Assembly: GCA_001001555.1 (NCBI GenBank)
Contig: LCKS01000009.1
Coordinates: 1-48,060 of the forward strand
From: Candidatus Amesbacteria bacterium GW2011_GWC2_45_19
Lineage (GTDB): Bacteria > Patescibacteriota > Microgenomatia > CAZETR01 > Amesbacteraceae
Direction: 5' to 3'
DNA length: 48,060 nucleotides
The notes beneath the pieces were generated by a model. The model was not told the DNA's origin. It saw only the letters and a list, made by a program, of their open reading frames with translations, and searched no databases. Position 1 is the stretch's first letter. Every line of letters begins with the position of its first letter. The position numbers were made by a program, and so were the translations under genes. Of the stretch, positions 23,138-32,391 are shown piece after piece.

Positions 23138-23547
23138 ATTTGCGAGAATACTTTTAAATAATCCCTCGTTGTTTGTTTCATATAATACATTTCGTCCAAA
23201 TAATCACGCAAGACTTCATATTCAAAATCATCTCTAATCTGGTTATTGGCTACAAAGATTTCCTTCCTGGCCTTAATGGCCTCATATTTAAATCTTAAGT
23301 AAGCCTTATCCAAATCTACCACGTCCACTTTGTTTTTTTTTAATATCTCTTGAAAAAAGGTCACCAATTCTAAATCCATTTCGAATTTCTGATGGCTGTT
23401 TAATTGTTTTTGATACAAGACCCCAAAATCATAATCTGAACCGGGTCTTGCGTTCCCCGCCGCTTGGGAGCCAAACAAATACACCACCTCTACCGGCTTA
23501 TCTTTCACATACTCACGAATTTTCCTTTTTTGTTCTTCTGTTAACAT
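23134..23547 (-). CDS. mntA: MntA-like nucleotidyltransferase antitoxin
   Basis: Minimal nucleotidyltransferase of the MNT fold, 137 residues. The signature is complete: LFGSQAAGNARPGSDYDFGVL, with GS at 26-27 and the D38xD40 metal pair; a third acidic position is likely in VDVVDLD near 75. It is expected to AMPylate HepT. ATG 23547 is 6 nt after TAAAAT (23554-23559), again leaderless. Upstream lies the truncated ATPase, divergently oriented. Confidence 0.9.
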   Translation of the reverse strand: MLTEEQKRKIREYVKDKPVEVVYLFGSQAAGNARPGSDYDFGVLYQKQLNSHQKFEMDLELVTFFQEILKKNKVDVVDLDKAYLRFKYEAIKARKEIFVANNQIRDDFEYEVLRDYLDEMYYMKQTTRDYLKVFSQI

Positions 23548-23553
23548 CCCCCA

Positions 23554-23559
23554 ATTTTA
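23554..23559 (-). promoter_or_regulatory. -10 box of mntA-hepT
   Basis: TAAAAT on the minus strand, 6 nt before ATG 23547. Confidence 0.45.
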
Positions 23560-23610
23560 CACCATCCCTCAAATTTTTGTGCGAAAAAGCCCTAAGCCTG
23601 GAATTAGAAC

Positions 23611-24549
23611 TTGACAAATTCAAAAAGTAGGGCACAAAATTTTGCTCTCATGCCAGGAGTGGGAGAATCTCTAGCCGGCCGGGCCGCAATCTTTTCTCTG
23701 CTCCCTCTCACTGTGGCCGAAATTGCCAAACAAGGATCCACCAGTTTGTCCCTCACCCCATGGTTAAATTACTTCGACAAGTTCAACCCCCAAAACGCTT
23801 CCACTTTAGACTTATCTCAACTCCTGTTACGGGGAGCCTACCCAGAACCATCTGTCCAGCTCACCGTTGACCGTAATTTTTGGTGCGGTTCTTATATAGC
23901 AACTTATCTAGAACGGGATGTGCGAAATCTCCAGCAAGTGGGAGATCTGGGTCAATTTCAAACCTTCTTGCGGATTTGTGCCACTCGTACCGGTCAAATA
24001 TTGGGTCTCACTGGACTGGCGGCAGATGTGGGCGTTAGCCATACCACCGCCAAACGCTGGTTATCACTTTTAGAAGCCAGTCATCAAATCTATTTGCTTT
24101 ACCCCTATTACAAAAATATAGGCAAGAGATTAGTAAAAAGACCCAAACTTTATTTTGTCGATACCGGATTGGCCACTTATCTCATGGGGGTACACAGTTC
24201 TGAGGTTTTACTGTCTAGTCCATATTTTGGACCATTATTTGAAACTTTTGTAGTGATTGACACTCTCAAGCGGTTTTATAATCACGGCCTATCACCAGCG
24301 TTATATTATCTACGCACTCCAGATAAATTAGAGGTCGATCTGGTTATTGAATTAGAAGACAAACTTCATTTAATTGAGATCAAGGGGGTGCAAACTATTT
24401 TTAGTAAATATAGCAGTAATTTACTACGTCTCAAAAAGGAGTTGGGGGGGAAAATAAAAACAATTGCTCTAATCTCTAACACGGAACACTCTTCTCCCCA
24501 GCCCTATGAAACAATCAACCGCTCCTGGAGAGACACTTTGATTTTGTGA
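23611..24549 (+). pseudogene. 5'-truncated AAA/DUF4143 ATPase (third copy)
   Basis: Remnant of a DUF4143 ATPase. The surviving 300 residues begin in the middle of the AAA domain: GVGESLAGRAAIFSLLPLT corresponds to the post-sensor segment seen in the two complete copies near residues 140-155. Walker A and Walker B are absent, and in-frame stops lie just upstream. The winged-helix and C-terminal parts remain (LYFVDTGLATYLMG, DKLEVDLVIELEDKLHLIEIKG with the ExD...ExK-type set). The left end abuts the mntA promoter, so insertion of the HepT/MntA pair or a deletion may have removed the 5' part. TTG at 23611 or ATG at 23650 could start a remnant protein. Confidence 0.7.
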
Positions 24550-24643
24550 AAAAGCTTGTAGCTTGCACAAAATCGTTCACGCAGTACTATTAATTAGTAC
24601 TCAGTACCCAGAGAGAAGTACTCAGTATAGATTTAGCCTGCCT

Positions 24644-25003
24644 ATGAGTTATTTTGATCACCACAATCTAATCTATTTTCAGAAAGCTAAACAATTGACT
24701 AAGGAGGTTGTTTTACTGTTTGGTAAACTTCCTCAAACCAAAACCAATGAAATTTTATATAAACAAATTTTGAGGGCAGTCAGTTCTATTGGAGCAAACA
24801 TTGCCGAAGGGTACGGTAGAAACAACAAGAAAGAGTTTCGTCAATATCTGGGAATTGCCCGCGGTTCAGCACTAGAAACCGAGTACTGGTTGGAAATTAT
24901 TCAAGAAACTTCAAGTGTCAATACTCAAGTGTTAATTGAGTTAAATAAAGAGATAATTCGGTTACTTACAACAACTATCAAAAATTTGGGGTTAAAATCC
25001 TGA
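24644..25003 (+). CDS. Four-helix bundle protein
   Basis: Member of the S23/four-helix-bundle family, first known from 23S rRNA intervening sequences and often free-standing in CPR genomes; function unknown. 119 residues from ATG 24644, which matches family length; the frame opens earlier at 24563 but that part is repeat-derived. Hallmark segments are QILRAVSSIGANIAEGYGRNNKKEFRQYLGIARGSALETEYWLEI (about 46-90). The stretch 24550-24643 has no gene but contains several agtactcagta-like repeats, a word partly repeated just after the stop. Confidence 0.85.
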   Translation: MSYFDHHNLIYFQKAKQLTKEVVLLFGKLPQTKTNEILYKQILRAVSSIGANIAEGYGRNNKKEFRQYLGIARGSALETEYWLEIIQETSSVNTQVLIELNKEIIRLLTTTIKNLGLKS

Positions 25004-25036
25004 GTACTTTTCTCTTTTATCTGAGCACTGATCAAG

Positions 25037-25816
25037 ATGGACCAACACCCAGTACCACAAAATATCTCTTCTTATGAATTCCACCTAGTGGGAGATATGA
25101 CTCTCAAGCAATTTTTTCAGCTGGCCGGCGGTGTGGCTGTCGCTGTTGTTGTCTATCGTCTTCCCCTGCCTTTTATTTTGAAATGGCCAATTATGGGCCT
25201 GGCGGCTTTAACCGGCGTCATGCTGGCCTTCGTTCCCGTCTCCGGCCGCCCCTTTTCCCAATGGATCATGGCTTTTATCAAAGCCATCTATTCCCCCACA
25301 GAATTTCATTGGTCTGAAACTTCCCAACCCCTGCCTACTATGAACCATAAACCAAGTAACCAAGTAACCAAAAAGTCTGTTCTCGACTTGATCGAATCCC
25401 AACTCATCGCCCGCTTCTCCCAAATATTTACCCACCCAAGTCTCGCCTTCTCTGCCATTCAACCAAACACTCAACGCTCAACGCGCAGCCCGCAACCCCT
25501 ATCCCCACTCCCTATCTCACTACCCACAACTCACAACTCTATGCCCCCTCCCGACCGCCCCAATCTTCTCACCGGCCTCGTTCTTGATCCCGCCGGATCA
25601 CGTTTAGAGGGAGTCATTTTAGAGTTATCCGACGCCACCGGCCTGCCCGTCCGGGCTTTGCGCACCAACAAACTCGGCCAATTCATGACCGCTACCCCCC
25701 TCTCTTCCGGAATTTATACTCTCTTTGCCGAAAAAGACGGTTTCGGTTTCCCCTCCGTCTCCATCCAAGTCGAAAACAAAATTATTTCTCCCATCGTCAT
25801 CACTGCTCATGCCTAG
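25037..25816 (+). CDS. PrgI family (VirB3-like) protein with C-terminal carboxypeptidase-regulatory-like domain
   Basis: Small secretion-system membrane component normally encoded just before VirB4, as here. 259 residues. The N-terminal PrgI part (about 1-95) has QNISSYEFHLVGDMTLKQFFQLAGG and two TM helices (25-43, 48-66). A linker (100-175) is largely translated 7- and 8-bp repeats. The C-terminal 80 residues (LTGLVLDPAGSRLEGVILEL, LRTNKLGQF, GIYTLFAEKDGF) form a carboxypeptidase-regulatory-like beta-sandwich. Its 3' end overlaps virB4 by 8 bp. The extra sandwich domain could contact the envelope or ATPase; inference. Confidence 0.85.
   Translation: MDQHPVPQNISSYEFHLVGDMTLKQFFQLAGGVAVAVVVYRLPLPFILKWPIMGLAALTGVMLAFVPVSGRPFSQWIMAFIKAIYSPTEFHWSETSQPLPTMNHKPSNQVTKKSVLDLIESQLIARFSQIFTHPSLAFSAIQPNTQRSTRSPQPLSPLPISLPTTHNSMPPPDRPNLLTGLVLDPAGSRLEGVILELSDATGLPVRALRTNKLGQFMTATPLSSGIYTLFAEKDGFGFPSVSIQVENKIISPIVITAHA
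25466..25498. repeat. Tandem 7-bp repeat array in PrgI linker
   Basis: Units of ctcaacg/ctcaacg/cgcagcc/cgcaacc. Translated NTQRSTRSPQP, nearly identical to the dnaA insert SPQRSTRNPQ although the genes are unrelated. Confidence 0.8.
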
Positions 25817-28193
25817 ACCCGTCCCCATCATCAAGGCTTCCACTCAAGACCACCTGGACATCGAAGATATCACAAACGACCTCGTTCTTCTCCAAGACGG
25901 TTCAGCCTGTTTAATCCTCGAGGTCTCCGCCCTCAATTTTGGCTTGTTATCAGAAAAAGAACAGGATGCTACCATTTACGCTTATGCCCAGCTTCTCAAT
26001 TCCCTCACTTTCTCCATTCAAATTGTTGTCTCCTCAAAACAAAAAGACATCTCCGATTACCTCGCGCTCCTGGACCTGCAATTGGGAAAGACCGCCAATT
26101 CCCTTCTCCATACCCAGCTCGCCAAATATCGTGATTTTATTAAAACCGTCGTCCGTCAAGGAAATGTTCTAGATAAGAAATTTTACGTGGCCATTCCCTT
26201 TTCCTCACTCGAACTCGGCATTTCCTCTAATTTCCAATCTCTAATTTCTATCCCCAAAAAGTCCAAGGAGTTGCCAAAGCCCGCTTCCGAAATTCTCGAA
26301 CGCGCCATTCTCATGTTGTCGCCCCGGCGCGACCATCTCGTTCGCCTGCTCACCCGTATTGGTCTGCGCGCCCGCCAGCTCACTTCTCCTGAACTCATCC
26401 AGTTTTTTTTCAATTCTTACCACCGCTCCCAGATCGAAACCAAAGTCACCGCTGCCTCCGCTATCGCCCCTCAATCAATTACGGTTGATTTCAACACTCT
26501 TAAAATCGACGATTGGTATTTCCGCTCCCTCTTTGTGGCGGGCTATCCCCGCTTCGTCACCGCCAATTGGCTGGCTCCCCTTATTAATTTCGACCATTCG
26601 TTAAATATCTCCATGTTCGTCTATCCTGTGGAAAGCAAGTCCACCCTGGACGACCTGCGCCGCAAAATTGCCGAAATGGAGGCCGAAATCTCCACCGATC
26701 TCCAGCGCGGCCGGGTAGTCGACCCCAGCACTCAAGCCAAACTGGAAGACGCCTTAACTCTCCAAGAACAATTAGTAAAGGGCGCCGAACGCTTCTTCCA
26801 ATTTGGCTTGTATGCCACCATCCCCGCCAAATCCGAAAGCGAGCTCAATCAGGTTACCAAGCAGGTTTCCAGCACCTTGGGTTCTCTGCTTATTACCACC
26901 GCCCCCGCCCTCCTCCAACAGGCCGACGGCTTCAAAACCACCCTGCCTACCTGTATCGACCACCTCATGGTCACCCGCAACATGGACACCACCTCCCTAG
27001 CCACCACCTTCCCTTTTACTTCCTCCGAGCTGACCAGTAACGAAGGCGTTCTCTATGGCTTGAACGAGCACAATGGAAGTTTAGTAATTTTTGACAGGTT
27101 CAGTTTAGAGAACGCCAACACCGTTTTGTTCGCAAAGGCTGGCGCCGGGAAGTCGTATTTAGTCAAACTGGAAATTCTCCGTTCCCTGATGTTTGGCACG
27201 GAAATACTTGTCATTGACCCGGAAAATGAATACAAGGCTCTTTGCGACGCCGTCGGCGGAGAGTACATTAATTTTGGCTTTAATTCTCCTGCCCGTCTCA
27301 ATCCCTTTGACCTCTCCGCCCTCACCCAATACTCCGACGAAAATGAATTGAACCTCAAAATCATGTCCCTGCACTCCCTTTTCAAAGTCATCATGGGCAC
27401 GCTCACCCCGACAGAAGAGGCAATTTTAGACCGGGCCCTGGTCGCTACCTATAAAATGAAGGGCATTACCCCCGACGCCGAAACTCAAAAAAAGACTCCT
27501 CCGTTAATGGAAGATCTTTACAAAGCCTTGATCGGCATGGAGGAGCCTCTTTCCCAAACTCTGGCCGACCGCATCGAAAAATTTGTCAAGGGCAGTTTCC
27601 GCGGCATTATCGACCAGCCCAGCAATGTCAACCTCAAAAATCCTTTCACTGTTTTTTCCGTCCGCGATCTGGAGGACTCTCTCAAGCCCATTGCCATTTT
27701 TATTATTCTCGATTACATTTGGACCAAAATGCGCCGGGAGCTTAAGAAAAGAATTTTAGTGGTTGATGAGGCTTGGTACCTGATGCGTTCCCCCGACTCC
27801 GCGGCTTTTTTATACGGCATTGCCAAACGGGCCCGCAAATATTTCCTAGGATTAACTACTATTACTCAAGACGTGGACGACTTTCTGACCACCGACTACG
27901 GCAAGGCCATTGTCACTAATTCCAGCATCCAAATTCTGATGAAGCAGTCCCCCGCCGCCATCGACAAAGTGGCCCAGGTCTTTTACTTATCCGAAGGAGA
28001 AAAACACTTATTGTTAAGCAGCGAAGTGGGCGAGGGCCTGTTCTTCGCCGGCAACAACCATGTGGCTATCCGGGTAGTGGCCTCTCCCGATGAACATAAA
28101 CTAGTCACCACCAAACCCTCGGAAATTTTGCGACAACAGGAGGAGCCAAAAGTCAGACTAGTTACTTCAACCGAAACCGGAGGTTCCACCTAA
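25809..28193 (+). CDS. virB4: VirB4-family secretion ATPase
   Basis: Energising ATPase of type IV secretion systems at the cytoplasmic face of the membrane, 794 residues from ATG 25809 (the open frame to 25725 is a shadow of prgI). The N-terminal part (1-200) has the TraC/VirB4 fold with DIEDITNDLVLLQDGSACLILEVSALNFGLLSEKEQ. The C-terminal motor has Walker A FAKAGAGKSYL near 441-451, VIDPENEYKALC, and Walker B RILVVDEAWYLM near 647-658. A Gln motif TTITQDVDDFL follows. All catalytic residues are present. Coupled to prgI and 1 bp from the next gene. A 7-bp repeat array (26225-26252) lies in the N-terminal part. Confidence 0.93.
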   Translation: MPRPVPIIKASTQDHLDIEDITNDLVLLQDGSACLILEVSALNFGLLSEKEQDATIYAYAQLLNSLTFSIQIVVSSKQKDISDYLALLDLQLGKTANSLLHTQLAKYRDFIKTVVRQGNVLDKKFYVAIPFSSLELGISSNFQSLISIPKKSKELPKPASEILERAILMLSPRRDHLVRLLTRIGLRARQLTSPELIQFFFNSYHRSQIETKVTAASAIAPQSITVDFNTLKIDDWYFRSLFVAGYPRFVTANWLAPLINFDHSLNISMFVYPVESKSTLDDLRRKIAEMEAEISTDLQRGRVVDPSTQAKLEDALTLQEQLVKGAERFFQFGLYATIPAKSESELNQVTKQVSSTLGSLLITTAPALLQQADGFKTTLPTCIDHLMVTRNMDTTSLATTFPFTSSELTSNEGVLYGLNEHNGSLVIFDRFSLENANTVLFAKAGAGKSYLVKLEILRSLMFGTEILVIDPENEYKALCDAVGGEYINFGFNSPARLNPFDLSALTQYSDENELNLKIMSLHSLFKVIMGTLTPTEEAILDRALVATYKMKGITPDAETQKKTPPLMEDLYKALIGMEEPLSQTLADRIEKFVKGSFRGIIDQPSNVNLKNPFTVFSVRDLEDSLKPIAIFIILDYIWTKMRRELKKRILVVDEAWYLMRSPDSAAFLYGIAKRARKYFLGLTTITQDVDDFLTTDYGKAIVTNSSIQILMKQSPAAIDKVAQVFYLSEGEKHLLLSSEVGEGLFFAGNNHVAIRVVASPDEHKLVTTKPSEILRQQEEPKVRLVTSTETGGST

Positions 28194-28194
28194 C

Positions 28195-29319
28195 ATGACC
28201 CAGACCGACCTGGCCGTCTATCGCTATGCTCTGCTGGCCCGTAATCTAATCTACAGGTGGGAGAGACATCAGGAAAATATCATTGACTCCCGATTTGATT
28301 GGAAGGCGGAAGATGAAGCGCTGCTGCAAACAACCTTCGAGTACTTTCAATCCAGCGTCGCTCCCAAACCGGATTTCGAATATCTGTCCGGGCAAATTAA
28401 GTTCTTCGAGCAATTCAAAGAGTATTTGCAGGAACAAATTATTGATCGGTACCAGGAAGTTCAGGCCAACTTGCCGCCTCCGGAGTTGGTCAAGTTGTAC
28501 GAGGAGCACCTCCAGCAAGAACGGCGGCTGCTAGAACAGCGGCAAAACCAACACCTCAAACTGGCTCCGGCCAGGATAAAGCTTATCCAAGATTTGGCCC
28601 GCCAATTTCCCCAGGTCGACCCCCAAACCATTCAGTTTATAGCCGACGAGGCCCTGACTATCTCCTACGAGATTTACCCCGAGTCGGCCCTCCCCCAAAT
28701 CGTTGCCGGCCTGCAACAACTGGCTCGGGTCACCCAGACTAAAGTTTCAGCTTCCCAACTGGCGGCCACTCTCTCCCAAGAAGATCTGGTGGCCGGTTTA
28801 GTCGAACAGCACCCCCGGTTCAAGGAAGCCTTGGAGTATGCTTCGCAAACTCTGCCCCGGATACTGGAAACGGCTGCTTCGGCAGAAACAAACCGCCTGT
28901 CTTCATATCTGGTTATTGCCAATGCCGCCGGACTGGCTCCCGCCATTCTGACCCCTTCCTCAGTTGAACTCCAGTCGGCTCTAGTCACCAGAACCGAGCC
29001 CTCATTAACGGCCCCGAAGATTTCCCAGGTGGGCGACCTGTGGGACAATTTATTGACTCACCACCAGCCCCAGGCAGAACAGCTGCTCACCCAACTCGAA
29101 CAGGTCCATCAACACCAACAACAAATTACCCAGGAGGTAGCTAAAAGGGTTGAGCTTTCGGGGCTCAATCCGGAAAGCCAGCAGATGGCTACCCAAATTA
29201 TCACCCAGTATATTCTCCCGCCCCTGCTTTACGCTTCCTCCTTCCCTCAAAACGCGGCGGAAAAAGAAGAAGTGCTGTCAACTGCCCAACGGGTGTTTGT
29301 GGATTTGGGAATTGGTTAA
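28195..29319 (+). pseudogene. Repeat-bearing secretion-locus protein, fragment 1 (N-terminal)
   Basis: N-terminal part (374 residues) of a long gene that now lies in three frames up to 32388. It is rich in Gln, Leu and Ala and largely helical (ELVKLYEEHLQQERRLLEQRQNQHLKL). Its last 60 residues are repeat module 1 (EVAKRVELSG...STAQRVFVDLGI), after which TAA ends the frame at 29317-29319. The next fragment continues at once in frame +1. It starts 1 bp after virB4, so it was built as part of the secretion operon. Confidence 0.6.
29134..29315 (+). repeat. Repeat module 1
   Basis: About 182 bp, nearly identical to module 2; both end in the shared sequence tttgtggatttgggaattgg. Encodes EVAKRVELSG-type helical unit. 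Confidence 0.85.
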
Positions 29320-29677
29320 GACTCAGCCCCTTTTCCTCACTGGCACTATGCCCCCCTTATTGGTTAAGGAATACTATAAAGCTGCCTACTCCCCCCCAGA
29401 CCCGGTCACCCAAGCTGCGATAGAAAAAATTGTGACTTCACCCGTTTCCCTTGAGCCAATCACCGCCGAAGTGGCTAAAAGGGTTGAGCTTTCGGGGCTG
29501 AGCCCGGAAAGCCAGCAGATGGCTACCCAAATTATCACCCAGTATATTGTCCCGCCCCTGCTTTACGCTTCCTCCTTCCCTCAAAACGCGGCGGAAAAAG
29601 AAGAAGTGCTGTCAACTGCCCAACGGGTGTTTGTGGATTTGGGAATTGGCCTACCAGGAGGCCGTGCAGTGGATTAA
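29316..29677 (+). pseudogene. Repeat-bearing protein, fragment 2
   Basis: Continuation in frame +1 of fragment 1: KTQPLFLTGTMPPLLVKEYY, then module 2, ending GGRAVD-stop. There is no promoter or RBS of its own. It makes sense only as an internal part of one long protein. About 20 residues expected from comparison with module 3 (the AEYQKGQ...AYQEAVQ linker) are missing at the junction. Confidence 0.55.
29468..29649 (+). repeat. Repeat module 2
   Basis: 182 bp, differing from module 1 at only a few positions. The downstream linker is shortened by 35 nt relative to module 3, which changes the frame. Confidence 0.85.
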
Positions 29678-30173
29678 GACTCAACCCTACTTCCTGGCCA
29701 ATATTAAAGTTCCCCCCGGTTCTATATCAACACCCCAAGTCCAGGAACTTTTTAACCAATTTTTCAGCTTAGCCGCTCAACCGGGACAGGACCAGGCAAT
29801 TCAGGCCGCTGTCCAGAAAGTTCTCGCTTCTTCACTCGGCCCGCCTCTCATCTCGGCGCTAGGCAGCAGAACGCCGGCGGCCATGGCAGCAGCTCTGCCG
29901 GAATCAATAACTCTTGGCATAGCCAAAAGAGTGGGGTCGTCGGGGCTGAGCCCGGAAAGCCAGCAGATGGCTACCCAAATTATCACCCAATATATTCTCC
30001 CTTCTATGGCTTATGCCGCTTCTTTTTCCCCAGATGAAATAACCGGAAAGGGAGCGCTGTCAACTGCCCAACGGGTGTTTGTGGATTTGGGAATTGCCGA
30101 GTATCAAAAAGGCCAACCAGCCCTCACCCCGGCCTACCAGGAGGCCGTGCAGTGCCTCGGAACGCATCCGTAA
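29650..30173 (+). pseudogene. Repeat-bearing protein, fragment 3
   Basis: Continuation in frame +1 of fragment 2: YQEAVQWIKTQPYFLANIK, a spacer, then module 3 with the complete linker AEYQKGQPALTPAYQEAVQ, ending CLGTHP-stop. The expected WIKTQP continuation is missing at the right junction. Confidence 0.55.
29919..30097 (+). repeat. Repeat module 3 (mosaic)
   Basis: Identical to modules 1-2 over blocks at both ends (aagccagcagatggctaccc and tttgtggatttgggaattg) but clearly different in the centre. This is the pattern left by gene conversion or by a chimeric assembly. Confidence 0.8.
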
Positions 30174-32388
30174 CGCTCTCCGCCAACACCAGATAAACCA
30201 GAAGGTACTCAAACTAATAGACCTGTCCGGACTCAGTCCGGAAGAAAGACGAATAGCCACCCAAATTATTACCCAACAACTACTGCCGTCTCTGCAATAC
30301 GCCGCCTCTTTCGCCAAAGACGAGTCTGAAAAACGGGGGCTTCTGCCACAAATCCAGCAAGTTTTTGTCCACCTGGGCCTGGCCGCCCACCAAAAAGACT
30401 CCACCCTGACCTATCGCACGGCCTACTTGTGGATTGCAGCTCAATCTTTCTATCAATTCACCTCCGCCGGTCAACCGCAGTACGGGCCACCCCCTCAAGT
30501 TGCGGGTTTCTACCGCCAGCTGTTTAGTTTTGCTTCCGGGAAGATTCAAGACAGAGTTACCCGGGTCGCCATGCAAAAATTCCTGTCTTCATCTATGGGA
30601 AAGGGAATCACATCCGCTCTTGGGCTTGGAACCAAAGCCGCCGCAACCGCCGCCGCTAAGGCGGGCTTGACAAAGGCCATCTCCTCAATCGCCATAAAAA
30701 CACTGGCTGCAATTGGAATTGCCGACCCCGAACCTATAACTAAAGCCATCATTTTTGTGGCGACGCTGCTGTTGGACAAACTGCGCGACTTGGCCTCTTG
30801 GCTGAAACGCCAAGTTAAAGAGTATATCCTGCCTTTGTTGGCAGGTCTGCTGACGATTGGACTGGCGGCCTTGGGTGGAATTACCTCGCTCTTCGGACTG
30901 GCGGCAGCGGGGATAGTGGGTGGAATTGCCGGAAGTGCTCTATCCGTAGGAGGATTAAGCCGGCTGGGGGCCGGGGCCAGCCGTTTCTTCAACAGCTTCG
31001 CCGGTCTGGCTGTCACTCAAATTGCCACTCCCGTCATCGTCATTAGCCTGTCTATCCCCGTCGCCGTCGCCTTCATCCTCTTCATCATCAACACCTCCGC
31101 CCTGGTCGTCCCCCCCGGCGGCCCTACTTCCGGAATCTCCCCGGGCCCGGTCGCTTCCGGATCTTGCCCTCTGGCGGGAACTGTCCAAATTTACCAGTCT
31201 TCGTATAATGAAAGCTCACAAGCCGGTCACGGCAGTAACGCCTACTGGGGAACAACGCCCCCTGTTTGTACCTATCCTATCCCAATTGACGCAATGGTTT
31301 CCGGTTGTTGGGGGCCAGTTAATTCAACTACCAACGTCTGCAGAAACGCCTCGTCCCTCTGTCCTTACTACGGCTTCGCCGCAGATCTTAAACCACCGGA
31401 CACCTCTCTCCCTAACGTCGTTCTTCCTACTCTTTGTGGCCCGGGAATAAACAGTTGCCCTCCTCTTACCTGGACCGTTGAACAAGGGTGGTTTAATTGT
31501 GGCGGCGGAGCTGTCCCAAATCCCCAAAGCTGTAGTGGCAGCAAATGGGGCTATGGGGTTGTCTTTAATTCAAGTGGAAACGGAGCAAATTGGAAAATTT
31601 ATCTGAATCATTTCCAACCTGTTGGACCCCTCCTTGATCAATCCGGAGTAATTAAGACCGGGGGAAGTTTTTCTTCAGGTGACGTTATGGGGACAATCTC
31701 CTCGACTCTGGCTCCTCCCCACCTCCACGTTGAGCTTGACATCAACGGTGTCCCTGTAAGGCCCGACTTTCTCTGTCAAGCCGGCGCGGGGGGGCCAGTC
31801 AATGGATGGCTCGTTACTGCCCCTCTTTCTGATGCCTCAACCTTCATTGCCTCAACACCTTTGGAATACAAAAATAAAACTTGCGATTGGTCAGGCGCAA
31901 AAAGCGGGGTAACTTATGCCATCAACGCAAATTACTTTAACACCAATACCGATCCCGAAGGTCCTGCGGGACACGGGGGAAGCTTTACGAACTATCCCCC
32001 AACTAGAAATGTGGAACCATATTCTCTTATCGTTGATTCAAGCAATAACGCCAGCATTGTTGCCTCTTCGTCTTTGCCCAGCAATTTGAGCGGCTATAAA
32101 CTCGCCATCTCCGGGATTCCTTTCTATCCATCAATTAATACTCGGGCTCCACGCGCGGCAGTCGGAATAGGCGGAGGAAATCTATATATGCTTATTCTCC
32201 AGGCCGCTACGGGGCCAGAAACCGAAATTGCAATAAGAGCGGCAGGAGCGACCGAGGCAATTTTGCTCGACGGCGGCCAATCCGCTACTCTGTGCCAAGG
32301 CGGTAACATAATATTTGGAAATACAAGAGTGGTTGCTAACAGTTTCGCCGTAAAATCTGGTACTATGAGTGTGTTTTCTTACCCTTAA
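30154..32388 (+). pseudogene. Repeat-bearing protein, fragment 4: membrane segments, M23-like and phosphodiester-glycosidase domains
   Basis: C-terminal part of the broken gene, in frame +1 relative to fragment 3. After module 4 come Ala/Gly-rich hydrophobic segments (30820-30950 and 31020-31110) that would anchor it. An M23-peptidase-like region follows (31190-31790) with HLHVEL near 31719 and YLNHFQPVGPLL, but the first metal-binding motif reads YGFAAD without its His, so it may be inactive. The last 170 residues are a NAGPA/phosphodiester-glycosidase domain (INANYFN, RAAVGIGGGNLYMLIL, ILLDGGQSAT), a family acting on GlcNAc-1-P diesters. Prodigal-type callers may start it at ATG 30571. Probably an envelope-remodelling part of the secretion system. 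Confidence 0.65.
30201..30387 (+). repeat. Repeat module 4 (diverged)
   Basis: Same helical unit (LIDLSGLSPEERRIATQIITQQLL...FVHLGLAA) but strongly diverged in DNA from modules 1-3. Confidence 0.75.
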
Positions 32389-32391
32389 AAA

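Noticed and set aside
23572-24556. Direct repeat TTTTGTG-GAAAAAGC flanking the truncated ATPase as a target-site duplication
   Set aside because: The two copies differ by an inserted base and the right one is part of the ATPase 3' end; no terminal inverted repeats or transposase support an insertion.
28195-32388. Programmed +1 frameshifting joining the four fragments
   Set aside because: The junctions lack a shared slippery codon plus structure, and each is explained by a different missing piece of linker next to a repeat.
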